Shown here in pieces: positions 8,150 through 18,458 of a stretch of 48,550 bases of DNA (positions are counted from its first letter, which is position 1; every line of letters starts with the position of its first letter). The notes under the pieces were generated by a model, which saw only the letters and a list, made by a program, of their open reading frames with translations, did not search any database and was not told the origin of the DNA. The translations under genes were made by a program, and so were the position numbers. Source of the DNA: Variovorax paradoxus (GTDB lineage Bacteria; Pseudomonadota; Gammaproteobacteria; Burkholderiales; Burkholderiaceae_C); contig NZ_JAUSRN010000025.1 of the NCBI RefSeq assembly GCF_030811855.1, positions 1 through 48,550 on the forward strand, in the 5' to 3' direction.

Positions 8150-9703
8150 ATGACGACCACCATCCAGCAGGCCGACCTGATCGAATCGGTCAGCGCCGCC
8201 CTGCAGTACATCAGCTACTACCACCCCGCCGACTACATCGCCCACCTGGCCAAGGCCTACGAGCGCGAGCAGAGCCCCGCGGCCAAGGACGCCATTGTGC
8301 AGATCCTGACCAACAGCAAGATGAGCGCCGTCGGCCACCGCCCGATCTGCCAGGACACCGGCATCGTCAACGTGTTCCTCAAGGTGGGCATGGACGTGCG
8401 CTGGGACGGCTTCACCGGCAGCCTGGACGACGCCATCAACGAAGGCGTGCGCCGTGGCTACAACCACCCCGACAACACGCTGCGCGCCTCGGTCGTGGCC
8501 GACCCGCAGTTCGACCGCAAGAACACCAAGGACAACACGCCCGCGGTGATCTTCACCGAGATCGTCCCGGGCAACACCGTTGAAGTGACGGTCGCGGCCA
8601 AGGGCGGCGGCAGCGAGAACAAGAGCAAGCTCGTGATGCTGAACCCCGGCGACAGCGTGGTCGACTGGGTTCTGAAGACCGTGCCCACCATGGGCGCCGG
8701 CTGGTGCCCGCCGGGCATGCTGGGCATCGGCATCGGTGGCACCGCCGAGAAGGCCGCGCTGATGGCCAAGGAAAGCCTGATGGACGACCTCGACATGCAC
8801 GAGCTGCAGGCCAAGAAGGCCTCGGGCGCCGAACTCAGCAAGGTCGAGGCGCTGCGCATCGAGCTGTACGAAAAGGTCAATGCATTGGGCATCGGCGCAC
8901 AGGGCCTGGGCGGCCTGGCCACCGTGCTGGACATCAAGATCAAGATGTATCCGACGCACGCGGCCAGCAAGCCCGTGGCAATGATCCCCAACTGCGCGGC
9001 CACCCGCCATGCGCACTTCGTGATGGACGGCAGCGGCGCGGTGTACCTCGATCCGCCGTCGCTCGACCTGTGGCCCGACGTGAACTGGGCACCGGACGAA
9101 AAGAAGAGCAAGCGCGTCGACCTGAACAAGCTCACGCCTGCCGAAGTGGCAAGCTGGAAGCCGGGCGACACGATCCTGCTGAACGGCAAGATGCTCACCG
9201 GCCGCGACGCCGCGCACAAGCGCATCCAGGGCATGCTAGCCAAGGGCGAGAAGCTGCCGGTGGACTTCACCAACCGCGTCATCTACTACGTCGGCCCGGT
9301 CGACCCGGTGGGCGACGAGGCCGTGGGCCCGGCCGGCCCGACCACCGCCACGCGCATGGACGGTTTCACCGAGATGATGCTGGCCGAAACCGGCCTGATC
9401 GCGATGATCGGCAAGGCCGAGCGCGGCCCGGTCGCGATCGAGGCCATCAAGAAGCACAAGAGCGCCTACCTCATGGCCGTGGGCGGCGCCGCCTACCTGG
9501 TGAGCAAGGCCATCAAGACCGCCAAGGTGGTGGGCTTCGAAGACCTGGGCATGGAAGCCATCTATGAATTCGACGTGGTCGACATGCCGGTGACGGTGGC
9601 GGTCGATGCGGGCGGCACCAGCGCGCACATCACCGGCCCGGCCGAGTGGCAGAAGCGCATTGCCAGCGGCGAGTTCAAGACCATCATGATGGAAGAAGCT
9701 TGA
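8150..9703 (+). CDS. fumarate hydratase, class I (Fe-S dependent)
   Basis: A 517-residue single-chain class I fumarase (FumA/FumB type, N-terminal alpha and C-terminal beta domains fused). Visible are RPICQDTGIVNVFLKVG with the first cluster cysteine, WCPPGMLGIGIGGTAEKAA with the second, PNCAATRHAHF with the third, and DPVGDEAVGPAGPTTATRMD in the beta domain. The enzyme hydrates fumarate to malate using a labile 4Fe-4S cluster. A -10-like GATAAT at 8110-8115 sits 35 bases upstream, so it may be transcribed apart from proX. Its stop codon overlaps the murI start. With fumC nearby, the organism can switch between oxygen-sensitive and oxygen-resistant isoenzymes. Confidence 0.95.
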   Translation: MTTTIQQADLIESVSAALQYISYYHPADYIAHLAKAYEREQSPAAKDAIVQILTNSKMSAVGHRPICQDTGIVNVFLKVGMDVRWDGFTGSLDDAINEGVRRGYNHPDNTLRASVVADPQFDRKNTKDNTPAVIFTEIVPGNTVEVTVAAKGGGSENKSKLVMLNPGDSVVDWVLKTVPTMGAGWCPPGMLGIGIGGTAEKAALMAKESLMDDLDMHELQAKKASGAELSKVEALRIELYEKVNALGIGAQGLGGLATVLDIKIKMYPTHAASKPVAMIPNCAATRHAHFVMDGSGAVYLDPPSLDLWPDVNWAPDEKKSKRVDLNKLTPAEVASWKPGDTILLNGKMLTGRDAAHKRIQGMLAKGEKLPVDFTNRVIYYVGPVDPVGDEAVGPAGPTTATRMDGFTEMMLAETGLIAMIGKAERGPVAIEAIKKHKSAYLMAVGGAAYLVSKAIKTAKVVGFEDLGMEAIYEFDVVDMPVTVAVDAGGTSAHITGPAEWQKRIASGEFKTIMMEEA

Positions 9704-10512
9704 GCTTGATAGGGGTCTTCGACAGCGGCGTGGGAGGGCTCAGCGTGCTTGCCGCGCTGCGCGCCGAACTGCCGCACGAACACTTCGTCTACTTCGCCGA
9801 CACCGCTTTCGCACCCTATGGCGAGCGCGGCGACGACTACGTGATCGAGCGCTCGCGCAAGGTGGCCGAGCAGCTCATTCAAGAGCATGCCATCAAAGCG
9901 CTGGTGGTGGCCTGCAACACGGCCACGACCGCGGCGATCCACCTGCTGCGCGCCGAGCATCCGGCCTTGCCCATCGTGGGCCTGGAGCCTGCGCTCAAGC
10001 CCGCGGTGGCGACGAGCCGCACCGGCCACATCTCGGTGATGGCCACGCGCGGAACACTCGCCAGCGCCAAGTACGCGGCGCTGCGCGACTCTTTCGCGGG
10101 ATCCGCGAATGTTCGCGCCGTGCCATGCGATGGTCTCGTGAAAGCTATCGAGGGCTTCGACACCGCGGGCATCGAAGCGCTCTGTGCCCGTTACATGGCC
10201 GAGGCCGGCCCCTTTGGACACGCGACGGGCGAAGTCGACACCGTGGTGCTCGGCTGCACGCACTACCCTCTCGTGAAAAGCGAACTGCAGCGCCATGCGC
10301 CACCCGCGCTGCGCTTCATCGACACCGGCGCGCCGGTCGCGCAGCAGACCCGGCGCGTGCTGGCCTCTCTCGGCCGCCTGGCAGACGGCGGTGAAGGCGG
10401 CCTGCAGCTGCAGGGCAGCGGGGACTTGGCCGTGCTCGAAGCCGCAGCCGCGCACTGGTTGCAGCGGCCGCGGCAGAGCGATGCAAGCGTGCCCGCGCCA
10501 ACCTCCGCCTGA
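9700..10512 (+). CDS. murI: glutamate racemase
   Basis: A 270-residue enzyme converting L- to D-glutamate for peptidoglycan precursor synthesis in the cytoplasm. It begins SLIGVFDSGVGGLSVL (catalytic Asp8 and Ser9 region) and carries the two catalytic cysteines, Cys72 in VVACNTATT and Cys186 in VLGCTHYPL. I chose the TTG at 9700: it gives the family-typical N-terminus, overlaps the fumarase stop as TTGA, and has GGAAGAAG just upstream. A second TTG at 9706 is possible. The overlap implies translational coupling to the class I fumarase. Confidence 0.93.
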   Translation: MSLIGVFDSGVGGLSVLAALRAELPHEHFVYFADTAFAPYGERGDDYVIERSRKVAEQLIQEHAIKALVVACNTATTAAIHLLRAEHPALPIVGLEPALKPAVATSRTGHISVMATRGTLASAKYAALRDSFAGSANVRAVPCDGLVKAIEGFDTAGIEALCARYMAEAGPFGHATGEVDTVVLGCTHYPLVKSELQRHAPPALRFIDTGAPVAQQTRRVLASLGRLADGGEGGLQLQGSGDLAVLEAAAAHWLQRPRQSDASVPAPTSA

Positions 10513-10523
10513 ATGCGATTCGA

Positions 10524-11303
10524 ATGCGCTGCTCTTTGCGCCTTGCCTTGCTCTTGCTGTGCCTTTCGGCCGCCGGCCTGAGCCACGCCGCCTGCGAGAG
10601 CGGGCTGGCCGAGCGCATGCATGCCAAGCTGCATCCGAACCGCCCGTTCGATGAACGGCTGGCCGCCTGCAAGCCATGGCCCGCCTTTCCGGGACGCAGC
10701 ATCGTGGTGCTGCCCGTGCCGCGCGAAACCAGCAGCTCGGGCGCCAAGGTCTTCGACCTTGAACTGCTGCTGATCCAGCGGCCCGACAACGGCAACACCG
10801 AGCGCGACGTGGTGATCGGCCGCATCTTCCAACCCGAGGCCCTCGACGAAGACCGCGCGACCGCGATCCAGGACATCCGGATCGACACCTCGCGCTACGT
10901 GCTGTCTTCCGATACACGCGCCTTCGGGCTGCGCGTGCGCTACAGGGGCACGGCGCCAGGCAGTTCGGTCGCAAGCGAAACCATCCGCCTCTACGTGCAA
11001 CACGGCAGCAAGCTGCGCCAGGTGCTGCCTGAGGTCGAACTGGACCATGACAGTGGCGGATGGGACAGCGGCTGCACTGGCCGCCTCGAGAAATTGCGCA
11101 CCATGCTTTCGGTCGGCAAGTCGGCGAGCAATGGCTACGCCGATCTGCAACTTGCGCGCACGCTGGTCCAGAGCCACGCCCAGCTTCAGGAAGACCAGGG
11201 CTGCGCGGAGAAGTCCCTGCCCGCGCGATTCAACACGGTCACGCTGCGCTACGACGGCGAGCGCTACCGGGTGCCCAAGTCGCTGCAGCAGCAGATGCCC
11301 TGA
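10524..11303 (+). CDS. secreted protein of unknown function
   Basis: A 259-residue protein I do not recognise. It starts with a clear signal peptide (MRCSLRLALLLLCLSAAGLSHA, cleavage predicted before ACESG). The mature part has Cys near its N-terminus (ACESG), CKPW at about residue 50, SGCTG at about 185 and GCAEK at about 226, so two disulphides are plausible in the periplasm. It looks like a mixed alpha/beta soluble protein with no membrane anchor or enzyme motif. It follows murI by 11 bases and may be co-transcribed. It ends 21 bases from the convergent MFS gene. Confidence 0.7.
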   Translation: MRCSLRLALLLLCLSAAGLSHAACESGLAERMHAKLHPNRPFDERLAACKPWPAFPGRSIVVLPVPRETSSSGAKVFDLELLLIQRPDNGNTERDVVIGRIFQPEALDEDRATAIQDIRIDTSRYVLSSDTRAFGLRVRYRGTAPGSSVASETIRLYVQHGSKLRQVLPEVELDHDSGGWDSGCTGRLEKLRTMLSVGKSASNGYADLQLARTLVQSHAQLQEDQGCAEKSLPARFNTVTLRYDGERYRVPKSLQQQMP

Positions 11304-11324
11304 GCGGCAGGTCGTACCGGCTGC

Positions 11325-12626
11325 CTACCGGCTGCGCAAAGCGGCTTCGCGGCCGCGGGCCATGTCGATGGGCAGCAACAGCAGCAGCCCCGCCACGAAC
11401 AGTGCCGCGGTCGAGAGAATGGCGATGCGCTGGTTGCCGCCCGCCGCCCAGGTGATCGCGCCGAACATCAGCGGACCGATGATGCTCGCCAGGCGAGTGG
11501 CGAAGGTCCAGAGCCCAAAGAATTCAGCCAGTTGCCGCGGAGGCGCGAGGTAGCCGGTCATCGCGCGGCCGGCCGACTGGCTGGAGCCCATGGCGAGCCC
11601 TGCGATGGCGGCGGCCCACCAGAAGGCGCCCTTGGTGGTGGCCATGGCCGCAATTACGCAGACCGCGATCCAGGCCACCAGCGTGCCAGCCAGCGCGATC
11701 TTGTGGCCGATGCGGTCTTGTACGTAGCCAAAGGCAAAGGCGCCGACCGCGGCCGCAATGTTGAGCACGAAGATCAGCACCATCGTCTCGCTTGCCACGA
11801 AGCCGATCACCTGCTCCGCATAGATGGCCGCCAGCGTGATGGCCACCGCCACGCCGCCCTGGTAGCACACGGTGCAGACCAGCAGCCACATGAAGTCGCG
11901 GTAGGCGCGCGCCTCACCGAACGTGGCGCGCAACTGCCGCCAGGCGCTCGTCGTGTTGTCAGCCGTCCGGGGCCGCGCGCGCTCGGGCAGCAACGCAAAA
12001 GTGGCGCAGGCCGCCGTGCCGTAGATGGCAGCCGTGATCAGCATCGTGACCGGCACGAAGTGCGACGCCGGCAGCCCCTTGGCTTGCGAGGACAGCACGT
12101 AGGCCAGGCACAAGCCGAGCGCGAGCATGCCGCCGACGTAGCCGAAGGCCCAGCCCCATCCGCTGACCTTTCCCATGCCTTCGGCCGTGGCAAGCTCGGG
12201 CAAAAAGGCACCGGTCAGCGATTCGCCGTACGAATAGAAAGTGTTGGAGACGATCACCAAGCCCATGGCCACCGCGACGCCTGCGGCGCCCGAAAAGCTT
12301 GGCGTGAGCGCAAGCGCGGCGGTGCCAAGCACGCAGCCCGCTGTCGCAACGGCCAGCACGCGTTTCTTGGCCGCGTGACGGTCGGCCCAGGCCCCGATGG
12401 CGGGCATGGAGAGCATCACGATGGCATAGGAGACGCTGAGTGCCGCGGTCCATGCAAAGGCAGCCCAGGGCGCGCCCTTGGCGATACCGCCCACGAAGTA
12501 AGCGGCGAACACGGCCGTGATGACGACCGTGGTGTAGCCCGAATTGGCAAAGTCGTACATTGCCCAGGCGAACACCTCGCGCTTGCGCACGCCGGCGTTC
12601 AGGGCGGAAGACGGGAACAGCGCCAT
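11325..12626 (-). CDS. MFS transporter, Atg22 / UMF1-like family
   Basis: A 433-residue permease with about 12 hydrophobic segments. The N-terminus VFAWAMYDFANSGYTTVVITAVFAAYF is split here only by my residue limit; its core WAMYDFANS is the signature of the Atg22/UMF1 branch of the major facilitator superfamily. ADRHAAKKRVL matches the cytoplasmic loop 2-3 motif. The substrate is not predictable; related yeast Atg22 exports amino acids from the vacuole. I chose the start MALFPSSALN at 12626, because the upstream in-frame start would run into the neighbouring minus-strand gene and add an Ala-rich tail. It lies downstream of the acidic hypothetical gene on the same strand. Confidence 0.87.
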   Translation of the reverse strand: MALFPSSALNAGVRKREVFAWAMYDFANSGYTTVVITAVFAAYFVGGIAKGAPWAAFAWTAALSVSYAIVMLSMPAIGAWADRHAAKKRVLAVATAGCVLGTAALALTPSFSGAAGVAVAMGLVIVSNTFYSYGESLTGAFLPELATAEGMGKVSGWGWAFGYVGGMLALGLCLAYVLSSQAKGLPASHFVPVTMLITAAIYGTAACATFALLPERARPRTADNTTSAWRQLRATFGEARAYRDFMWLLVCTVCYQGGVAVAITLAAIYAEQVIGFVASETMVLIFVLNIAAAVGAFAFGYVQDRIGHKIALAGTLVAWIAVCVIAAMATTKGAFWWAAAIAGLAMGSSQSAGRAMTGYLAPPRQLAEFFGLWTFATRLASIIGPLMFGAITWAAGGNQRIAILSTAALFVAGLLLLLPIDMARGREAALRSR

Positions 12627-12666
12627 GCGGCGGTGAGTCGCGGCGCCTGAAGTCGGTTGAACGGTG

Positions 12667-13299
12667 TCAGTGCAGGTGGCGCGGACGGCGGCCGCCGCCA
12701 TGCCCACCGCCGCTGCCACTGCCGCCTGTGCCGCGCGGGCGCTTGCCGATCTCGAGCGAATTCACGAGCGCATCGAAGCGGTCGCTGAAGAGGCGATCGA
12801 TTTCGGAGACGACACCGCCGAGCTCGGCGCCATCGAAGTGGCGCTCCATCAGGTTGACGACGTCTTCCACCAGCAGGTCGCGCTGCACCTGCATGATCGC
12901 GGCCGGATTCGGGCCGACGAACAGCATCAGGAAATCGTCGCGCGATTCTTCATCGGGGTCGCCCTCTTCCTCGTCGAAGTCGGTGTCGTAGAAGGTGACC
13001 TCGATGGCCGCGCCGCGCTCGGACAGCTCGTTCAGCGCCATGCACATTTCATCAAGCGCCTGGCGGAAGTCTTCGTCTCCGGGCACCGTCCAGCACATCT
13101 GGAGCATGTGGTCCTTCTGCTCAAAACGGATGCCGGGCTCTTCTTCGTAGGTGCTCGTGGCGCCGTCGGCCAGCGACTTGGCGCCCGAATAGACCCACAG
13201 CGGCTTGAGTGCTTCCTGGATCTGGTCGAAGGTGACGTCAGACCGCAGCGGCACGTCGCCGTGCACATGGATTTCAAATGGAGCGTTGTAACGAGGCAT
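12667..13299 (-). CDS. conserved acidic hypothetical protein with Gly/His-rich tail
   Basis: A 210-residue protein of unknown function. Most of it is acidic and soluble, with no signal peptide or membrane segment. Features are IHVHGDVPLRSDVTFDQIQEALKPLW near the start (shown here as context; no enzyme motif), a highly acidic DTDFDEEEGDPDEES at about residues 105-119, and MLFVGPNPAAIMQVQRDLL. The last 20 residues are a low-complexity Gly/Ser/Arg/His tail that could bind metal or nucleic acid. It ends 40 bases before the MFS gene and may share its transcript. Its start is 23 bases from tRNA-Leu. Confidence 0.75.
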   Translation of the reverse strand: MPRYNAPFEIHVHGDVPLRSDVTFDQIQEALKPLWVYSGAKSLADGATSTYEEEPGIRFEQKDHMLQMCWTVPGDEDFRQALDEMCMALNELSERGAAIEVTFYDTDFDEEEGDPDEESRDDFLMLFVGPNPAAIMQVQRDLLVEDVVNLMERHFDGAELGGVVSEIDRLFSDRFDALVNSLEIGKRPRGTGGSGSGGGHGGGRRPRHLH

Positions 13300-13321
13300 G
13301 GAGTGCTCCCTTGTCTAAGTA

Positions 13322-13413
13322 TGGTGCCCGGAACGGGGGTCGAACCCGTATGCCCCGATTAAGGAAGCGGCGGATTTTAAGTCCGATGTGTCTACCAATT
13401 TCACCATCCGGGC
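13322..13413 (-). tRNA. tRNA-Leu (anticodon UAA)
   Basis: A class II tRNA with encoded CCA. The acceptor arms GCCCGGA and TCCGGGC pair, followed by discriminator A and CCA. The anticodon loop CTTAAAA gives UAA. The long variable arm and the TTCGA T-loop are present. Confidence 0.97.
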
Positions 13414-13449
13414 CTCGGGTTGAACATCGACGATAACCCAAACGAAACG

Positions 13450-13477
13450 AGCCCCGGCAACGCAGGTTGGCGGGGCT
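13450..13477. terminator. hairpin between tRNA-Cys and tRNA-Leu
   Basis: Arms AGCCCCG (13450-13456) and CGGGGCT (13471-13477) form a 7-bp stem. On the minus strand it is followed by CGTTTCGTTT; on the plus strand by GTTTTTT. It probably ends the tRNA-Cys transcript and may also act on plus-strand readthrough. Confidence 0.6.
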
Positions 13478-13516
13478 GTTTTTTGATGGAGGGTGGATCG
13501 AATTGATCAGGAGAGG

Positions 13517-13590
13517 TGGAGGCGCGACCCGGAGTCGAACCGGGCTAGACGGATTTGCAATCCGTTGCATAACCGCTTTGCTATCGCGCC
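13517..13590 (-). tRNA. tRNA-Cys (anticodon GCA)
   Basis: A 74-base cloverleaf with encoded CCA. Acceptor arms GGCGCGA and TCGCGCC pair; the anticodon loop TTGCAAA gives GCA. Discriminator U is as expected for cysteine tRNA. Confidence 0.97.
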
Positions 13591-13622
13591 ACGCTGCTGA
13601 AAAACGAAATCGAACTCGCGAA

Positions 13623-13649
13623 AAAAAGGGAAGCAATGCTTCCCTTTTT
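13623..13649. terminator. rho-independent terminator between tRNA-Gly and tRNA-Cys
   Basis: Arms AAAGGGAAGC and GCTTCCCTTT surround AAT, with a run of A on one side and T on the other. It is a strong hairpin usable in both directions and separates tRNA-Gly from tRNA-Cys. Confidence 0.85.
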
Positions 13650-13656
13650 CAAAAAC

Positions 13657-13732
13657 TGGAGCGGGAAAAGAGTCTCGAACTCTCGACCTCAACCTTGGCA
13701 AGGTTGCGCTCTACCAACTGAGCTATTCCCGC
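13657..13732 (-). tRNA. tRNA-Gly (anticodon GCC)
   Basis: A 76-base cloverleaf with encoded CCA. Acceptor arms GCGGGAA and TTCCCGC pair; the anticodon loop TTGCCAA gives GCC. D-arm and T-arm are canonical. Confidence 0.97.
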
Positions 13733-13746
13733 GTTTCGAGCCTCGA

Positions 13747-13776
13747 ATTATAGAACACTTTTTCGGGGATCGGCAA
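13747..13776 (-). promoter_or_regulatory. sigma70 promoter of tRNA-Gly
   Basis: Read on the minus strand, TTGCCG (13776-13771) and a perfect TATAAT (13752-13747) are 18 bases apart, with a start about 8 bases before the mature tRNA. The -35 overlaps an 8-bp hairpin, GATCGGCA/TGCCGATC (13768-13788), that begins in the lon stop codon and may attenuate lon readthrough. Confidence 0.75.
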
Positions 13777-13786
13777 GTTCTGCCGA

Positions 13787-16225
<2,439 letters not shown>

Positions 16226-16250
16226 GAATATCCTTTGATTGATCAGGCAA

Positions 16251-16278
16251 AGATGGATGGGCCTGCGGGCATTTCAAG
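16251..16278 (-). promoter_or_regulatory. heat-shock (sigma32) promoter of lon
   Basis: On the minus strand a perfect CTTGAAA (16278-16272), a 13-base spacer and ATCCATCT (16258-16251) match the sigma32 pattern CTTGAAA-N13/14-CCCCATNT at all -35 positions and most of the -10. It predicts transcription starting near 16244, about 20 bases before the lon ATG. Confidence 0.7.
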
Positions 16279-16302
16279 CCCGTGCACCCGTTCTTTGTCG
16301 AA

Positions 16303-16336
16303 GGCGCCGGCGGCCTCGGTAGAAAGCGCCGGCGCC
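16303..16336. terminator. GC-rich hairpin after clpX
   Basis: Arms GGCGCCGGCG (16303-16312) and CGCCGGCGCC (16327-16336) form a perfect 10-bp stem eight bases after the clpX stop. There is no U-run on the minus side, so it is a transcript-end stabiliser or a rho-assisted terminator rather than a classical intrinsic terminator. Confidence 0.5.
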
Positions 16337-16344
16337 GCGTTCAC

Positions 16345-17610
16345 TCAGGCCTTCTTGGCCGCCTCGCGGTACACGAGCAGCGGCGGCTTGTTTTCATCGA
16401 TTGTGGATTCTTCGACCACAACCTTGTCGACGTTGGTGGCATTCGGCAGCTCGAACATCGTGTCGATCAGCGATTGCTCGAGGATGGAGCGCAATCCGCG
16501 TGCGCCAGTCTTGCGCGCAAGCGCCTTGCGCGCAATGGCCTTGAGCGCCGCGGGACGGATCTCCAGGTCGACGCCTTCCATCTGCAGCAGCTTGGTGAAC
16601 TGCTTGACAACGGCGTTCTTGGGCTCGGTCAGGATCTGCACCAGCGCGTCTTCGCTGAGTTCGGCCAGCGAAGCCACCACGGGCATGCGGCCCACGAGTT
16701 CCGGAATGAGGCCGAACTTGATCAAGTCTTCGGGCTCGACTTCGCGGAACACCTCGGTGATGCTGCGCTGCGCCTTGCTCTTGACCGAGGCGCCGAAGCC
16801 GATGCCCGAGGCCTCGGTGCGGTTTTCGATGACCTTCTCGAGGCCCGCAAAGGCCCCGCCGCAGATGAACAGGATGTTGGTCGTGTCGATCTGCAAAAAG
16901 TCCTGGTTCGGGTGCTTGCGCCCGCCCTGGGGCGGCACGCTGGCCATGGTGCCTTCGATGAGCTTCAGCAGCGCCTGCTGCACGCCCTCGCCCGACACGT
17001 CGCGGGTGATGGAGGGGTTGTCCGACTTGCGCGAGATCTTGTCGATTTCGTCGATGTAGACGATGCCGCGCTGGGCCCGCTCGACCTCGTAGTTGCAGCT
17101 TTGCAGCAGCTTCTGAATGATGTTCTCGACGTCCTCGCCCACGTAGCCAGCTTCGGTCAGCGTGGTGGCATCGGCCATGACGAAGGGGACGTCGAGCATG
17201 CGCGCGAGTGTTTGCGCGAGCAGCGTCTTGCCCGAGCCCGTGGGCCCGATCAGCAAGATGTTGCTCTTGCTGAGCTCGACGTCGTCGCCCTTGGCCTTTT
17301 CCTTGTGGCGCAGGCGCTTGTAGTGGTTGTAGACCGCCACCGACAGCATGCGCTTGGCCGGCTCCTGGCCGATCACGTAGTTGTCGAGGTTGGTCTTGAT
17401 CTCCAGCGGCGTGGGCAGGTCGCTGCGCGCCTCGCGCGCCTCATCACCGGCCGGGAGCTCGTCGCGGATGATTTCGTTGCAAAGGTCGATGCACTCGTCG
17501 CAGATGAAGACCGAAGGGCCCGCGATCAGCTTCTTGACCTCATGCTGGCTCTTGCCGCAGAACGAGCAATAAAGCGTTTTTTCGCTGGAGGAGCCTTTTT
17601 TTTCGGCCAT
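16345..17610 (-). CDS. clpX: ATP-dependent Clp protease ATP-binding subunit ClpX
   Basis: A 421-residue AAA+ unfoldase. The N-terminal zinc-binding domain has Cys15, Cys18, Cys37 and Cys40 (CSFCGK ... CDEC). Then come Walker A IGPTGSGKTLLA, Walker B IVYIDEIDKI, the pore loop region GYVGEDVENI, and the sensor-2 region GARGLRSILE. It unfolds tagged or native substrates and feeds them to ClpP. I chose MAEKKGSSSEK at 17610 as start, because upstream in-frame residues are not family-like. A terminator-like hairpin separates it from clpP, so it likely has its own promoter as well as readthrough. Confidence 0.98.
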   Translation of the reverse strand: MAEKKGSSSEKTLYCSFCGKSQHEVKKLIAGPSVFICDECIDLCNEIIRDELPAGDEAREARSDLPTPLEIKTNLDNYVIGQEPAKRMLSVAVYNHYKRLRHKEKAKGDDVELSKSNILLIGPTGSGKTLLAQTLARMLDVPFVMADATTLTEAGYVGEDVENIIQKLLQSCNYEVERAQRGIVYIDEIDKISRKSDNPSITRDVSGEGVQQALLKLIEGTMASVPPQGGRKHPNQDFLQIDTTNILFICGGAFAGLEKVIENRTEASGIGFGASVKSKAQRSITEVFREVEPEDLIKFGLIPELVGRMPVVASLAELSEDALVQILTEPKNAVVKQFTKLLQMEGVDLEIRPAALKAIARKALARKTGARGLRSILEQSLIDTMFELPNATNVDKVVVEESTIDENKPPLLVYREAAKKA

Positions 17611-17653
17611 GGACAGGTGCCTCGTAAAGGGGTAGGGACAATGATAACGAAAC

Positions 17654-17684
17654 AAAAACGGCGTTTCCCTTGTGGAAAACGCCG
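17654..17684 (-). terminator. intrinsic terminator between clpP and clpX
   Basis: On the minus strand CGGCGTTTTCC and GGAAACGCCG pair (10 bp, one bulged base), followed directly by TTTTTGTTT. It lies in the 124-base clpP-clpX gap and would limit clpX transcription from the clpP promoter. Confidence 0.75.
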
Positions 17685-17734
17685 CTTTTGCCTTTTTGGC
17701 GCCACCGGCGCCGTGGTGGCGCAGGTTTTACCGA

Positions 17735-18343
17735 TCAGCCGCGCTTGGCAATGACCTGGTCGACCAGGCCGTAGTCCTTGGCTTCGTCGGCGGTCAGGAA
17801 ATAGTCGCGTTCGGTGTCCGACTTGACTTTTTCGAGCGGCTGGCCGGTGCGTTCGGCCAGGATGCGGTTCATCTGGTCCTTGGTGCGCAGGATGTCGCGG
17901 GCATGGATCTCGATGTCCGTGGCCTGGCCGCGGGCGCCGCCGAGTACCTGGTGGATCATGATCTTCGAATTGGGCAGCGAGAAGCGCTTGCCCTTTTCAC
18001 CGGCCGCAAGCAGGAAGGCGCCCATGCTGGCCGCAAAACCGATGCACATCGTCGACACGTCGGGCTTGATGAACTGCATGGTGTCGTAAATGGCCATGCC
18101 GGCGCTCACGCTGCCGCCCGGGGAGTTGATGTAGAACGAAATGTCCTTGTCCGGGTTCTCGCTCTCCAGGAACAGCAGCTGCGCCACCACGAGGTTGGCG
18201 GTCTGATCGTTGACCTCGCCCACCAGGAAAATGATGCGTTCCTTGAGAAGACGCGAGTAGATGTCGTAGGACCGCTCGCCGCGGCCCGACTGCTCGATAA
18301 CCATCGGGATCATGCCGAGGCCTGTGATTTCCTGTGCGCTCAT
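17735..18343 (-). CDS. clpP: ATP-dependent Clp protease proteolytic subunit ClpP
   Basis: A 202-residue serine protease subunit. The catalytic triad is Ser106 (GFAASMGA), His131 (MIHQ) and Asp180 (ERDYF), at the spacing seen in E. coli ClpP (111/136/185). NSPGGSVSAG forms the oxyanion strand. A short N-terminal propeptide is expected to be removed on assembly of the tetradecamer. It works with ClpX in the cytoplasm. A sigma32-like promoter sits about 50 bases upstream. Confidence 0.98.
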   Translation of the reverse strand: MSAQEITGLGMIPMVIEQSGRGERSYDIYSRLLKERIIFLVGEVNDQTANLVVAQLLFLESENPDKDISFYINSPGGSVSAGMAIYDTMQFIKPDVSTMCIGFAASMGAFLLAAGEKGKRFSLPNSKIMIHQVLGGARGQATDIEIHARDILRTKDQMNRILAERTGQPLEKVKSDTERDYFLTADEAKDYGLVDQVIAKRG

Positions 18344-18401
18344 TGATTTGCTCTCCGGAAGGGGTTCGTTCGCTGTTCGAATTTAACTGTACGCCTGAGT
18401 G

Positions 18402-18436
18402 AAATGGGGCTCGTGCCGCAAAGCACAAGCCCCATT
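18402..18436 (-). promoter_or_regulatory. sigma32-like promoter of clpP inside a tig-clpP hairpin
   Basis: On the minus strand CTTGTGC (18429-18423), a 13-base spacer and a perfect CCCCATTT (18409-18402) fit the sigma32 pattern; the -35 matches only CTTG. The same bases form a hairpin, AATGGGGCT (18403-18411) with AGCCCCATT (18428-18436) plus an inner GTGC/GCAC, that could serve as the tig 3' end. Confidence 0.5.
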
Positions 18437-18458
18437 GGCGTCGCGGGCGGCGTGGCGC

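Noticed and set aside
7244..9217. A 657-codon open frame on the minus strand
   Set aside because: It spans proX and the class I fumarase in antisense and shows no domain or ribosome site.
13322..13732. tRNA genes as a genomic island attachment site
   Set aside because: No integrase gene, no direct repeat of a tRNA 3' end, and housekeeping genes on both sides.
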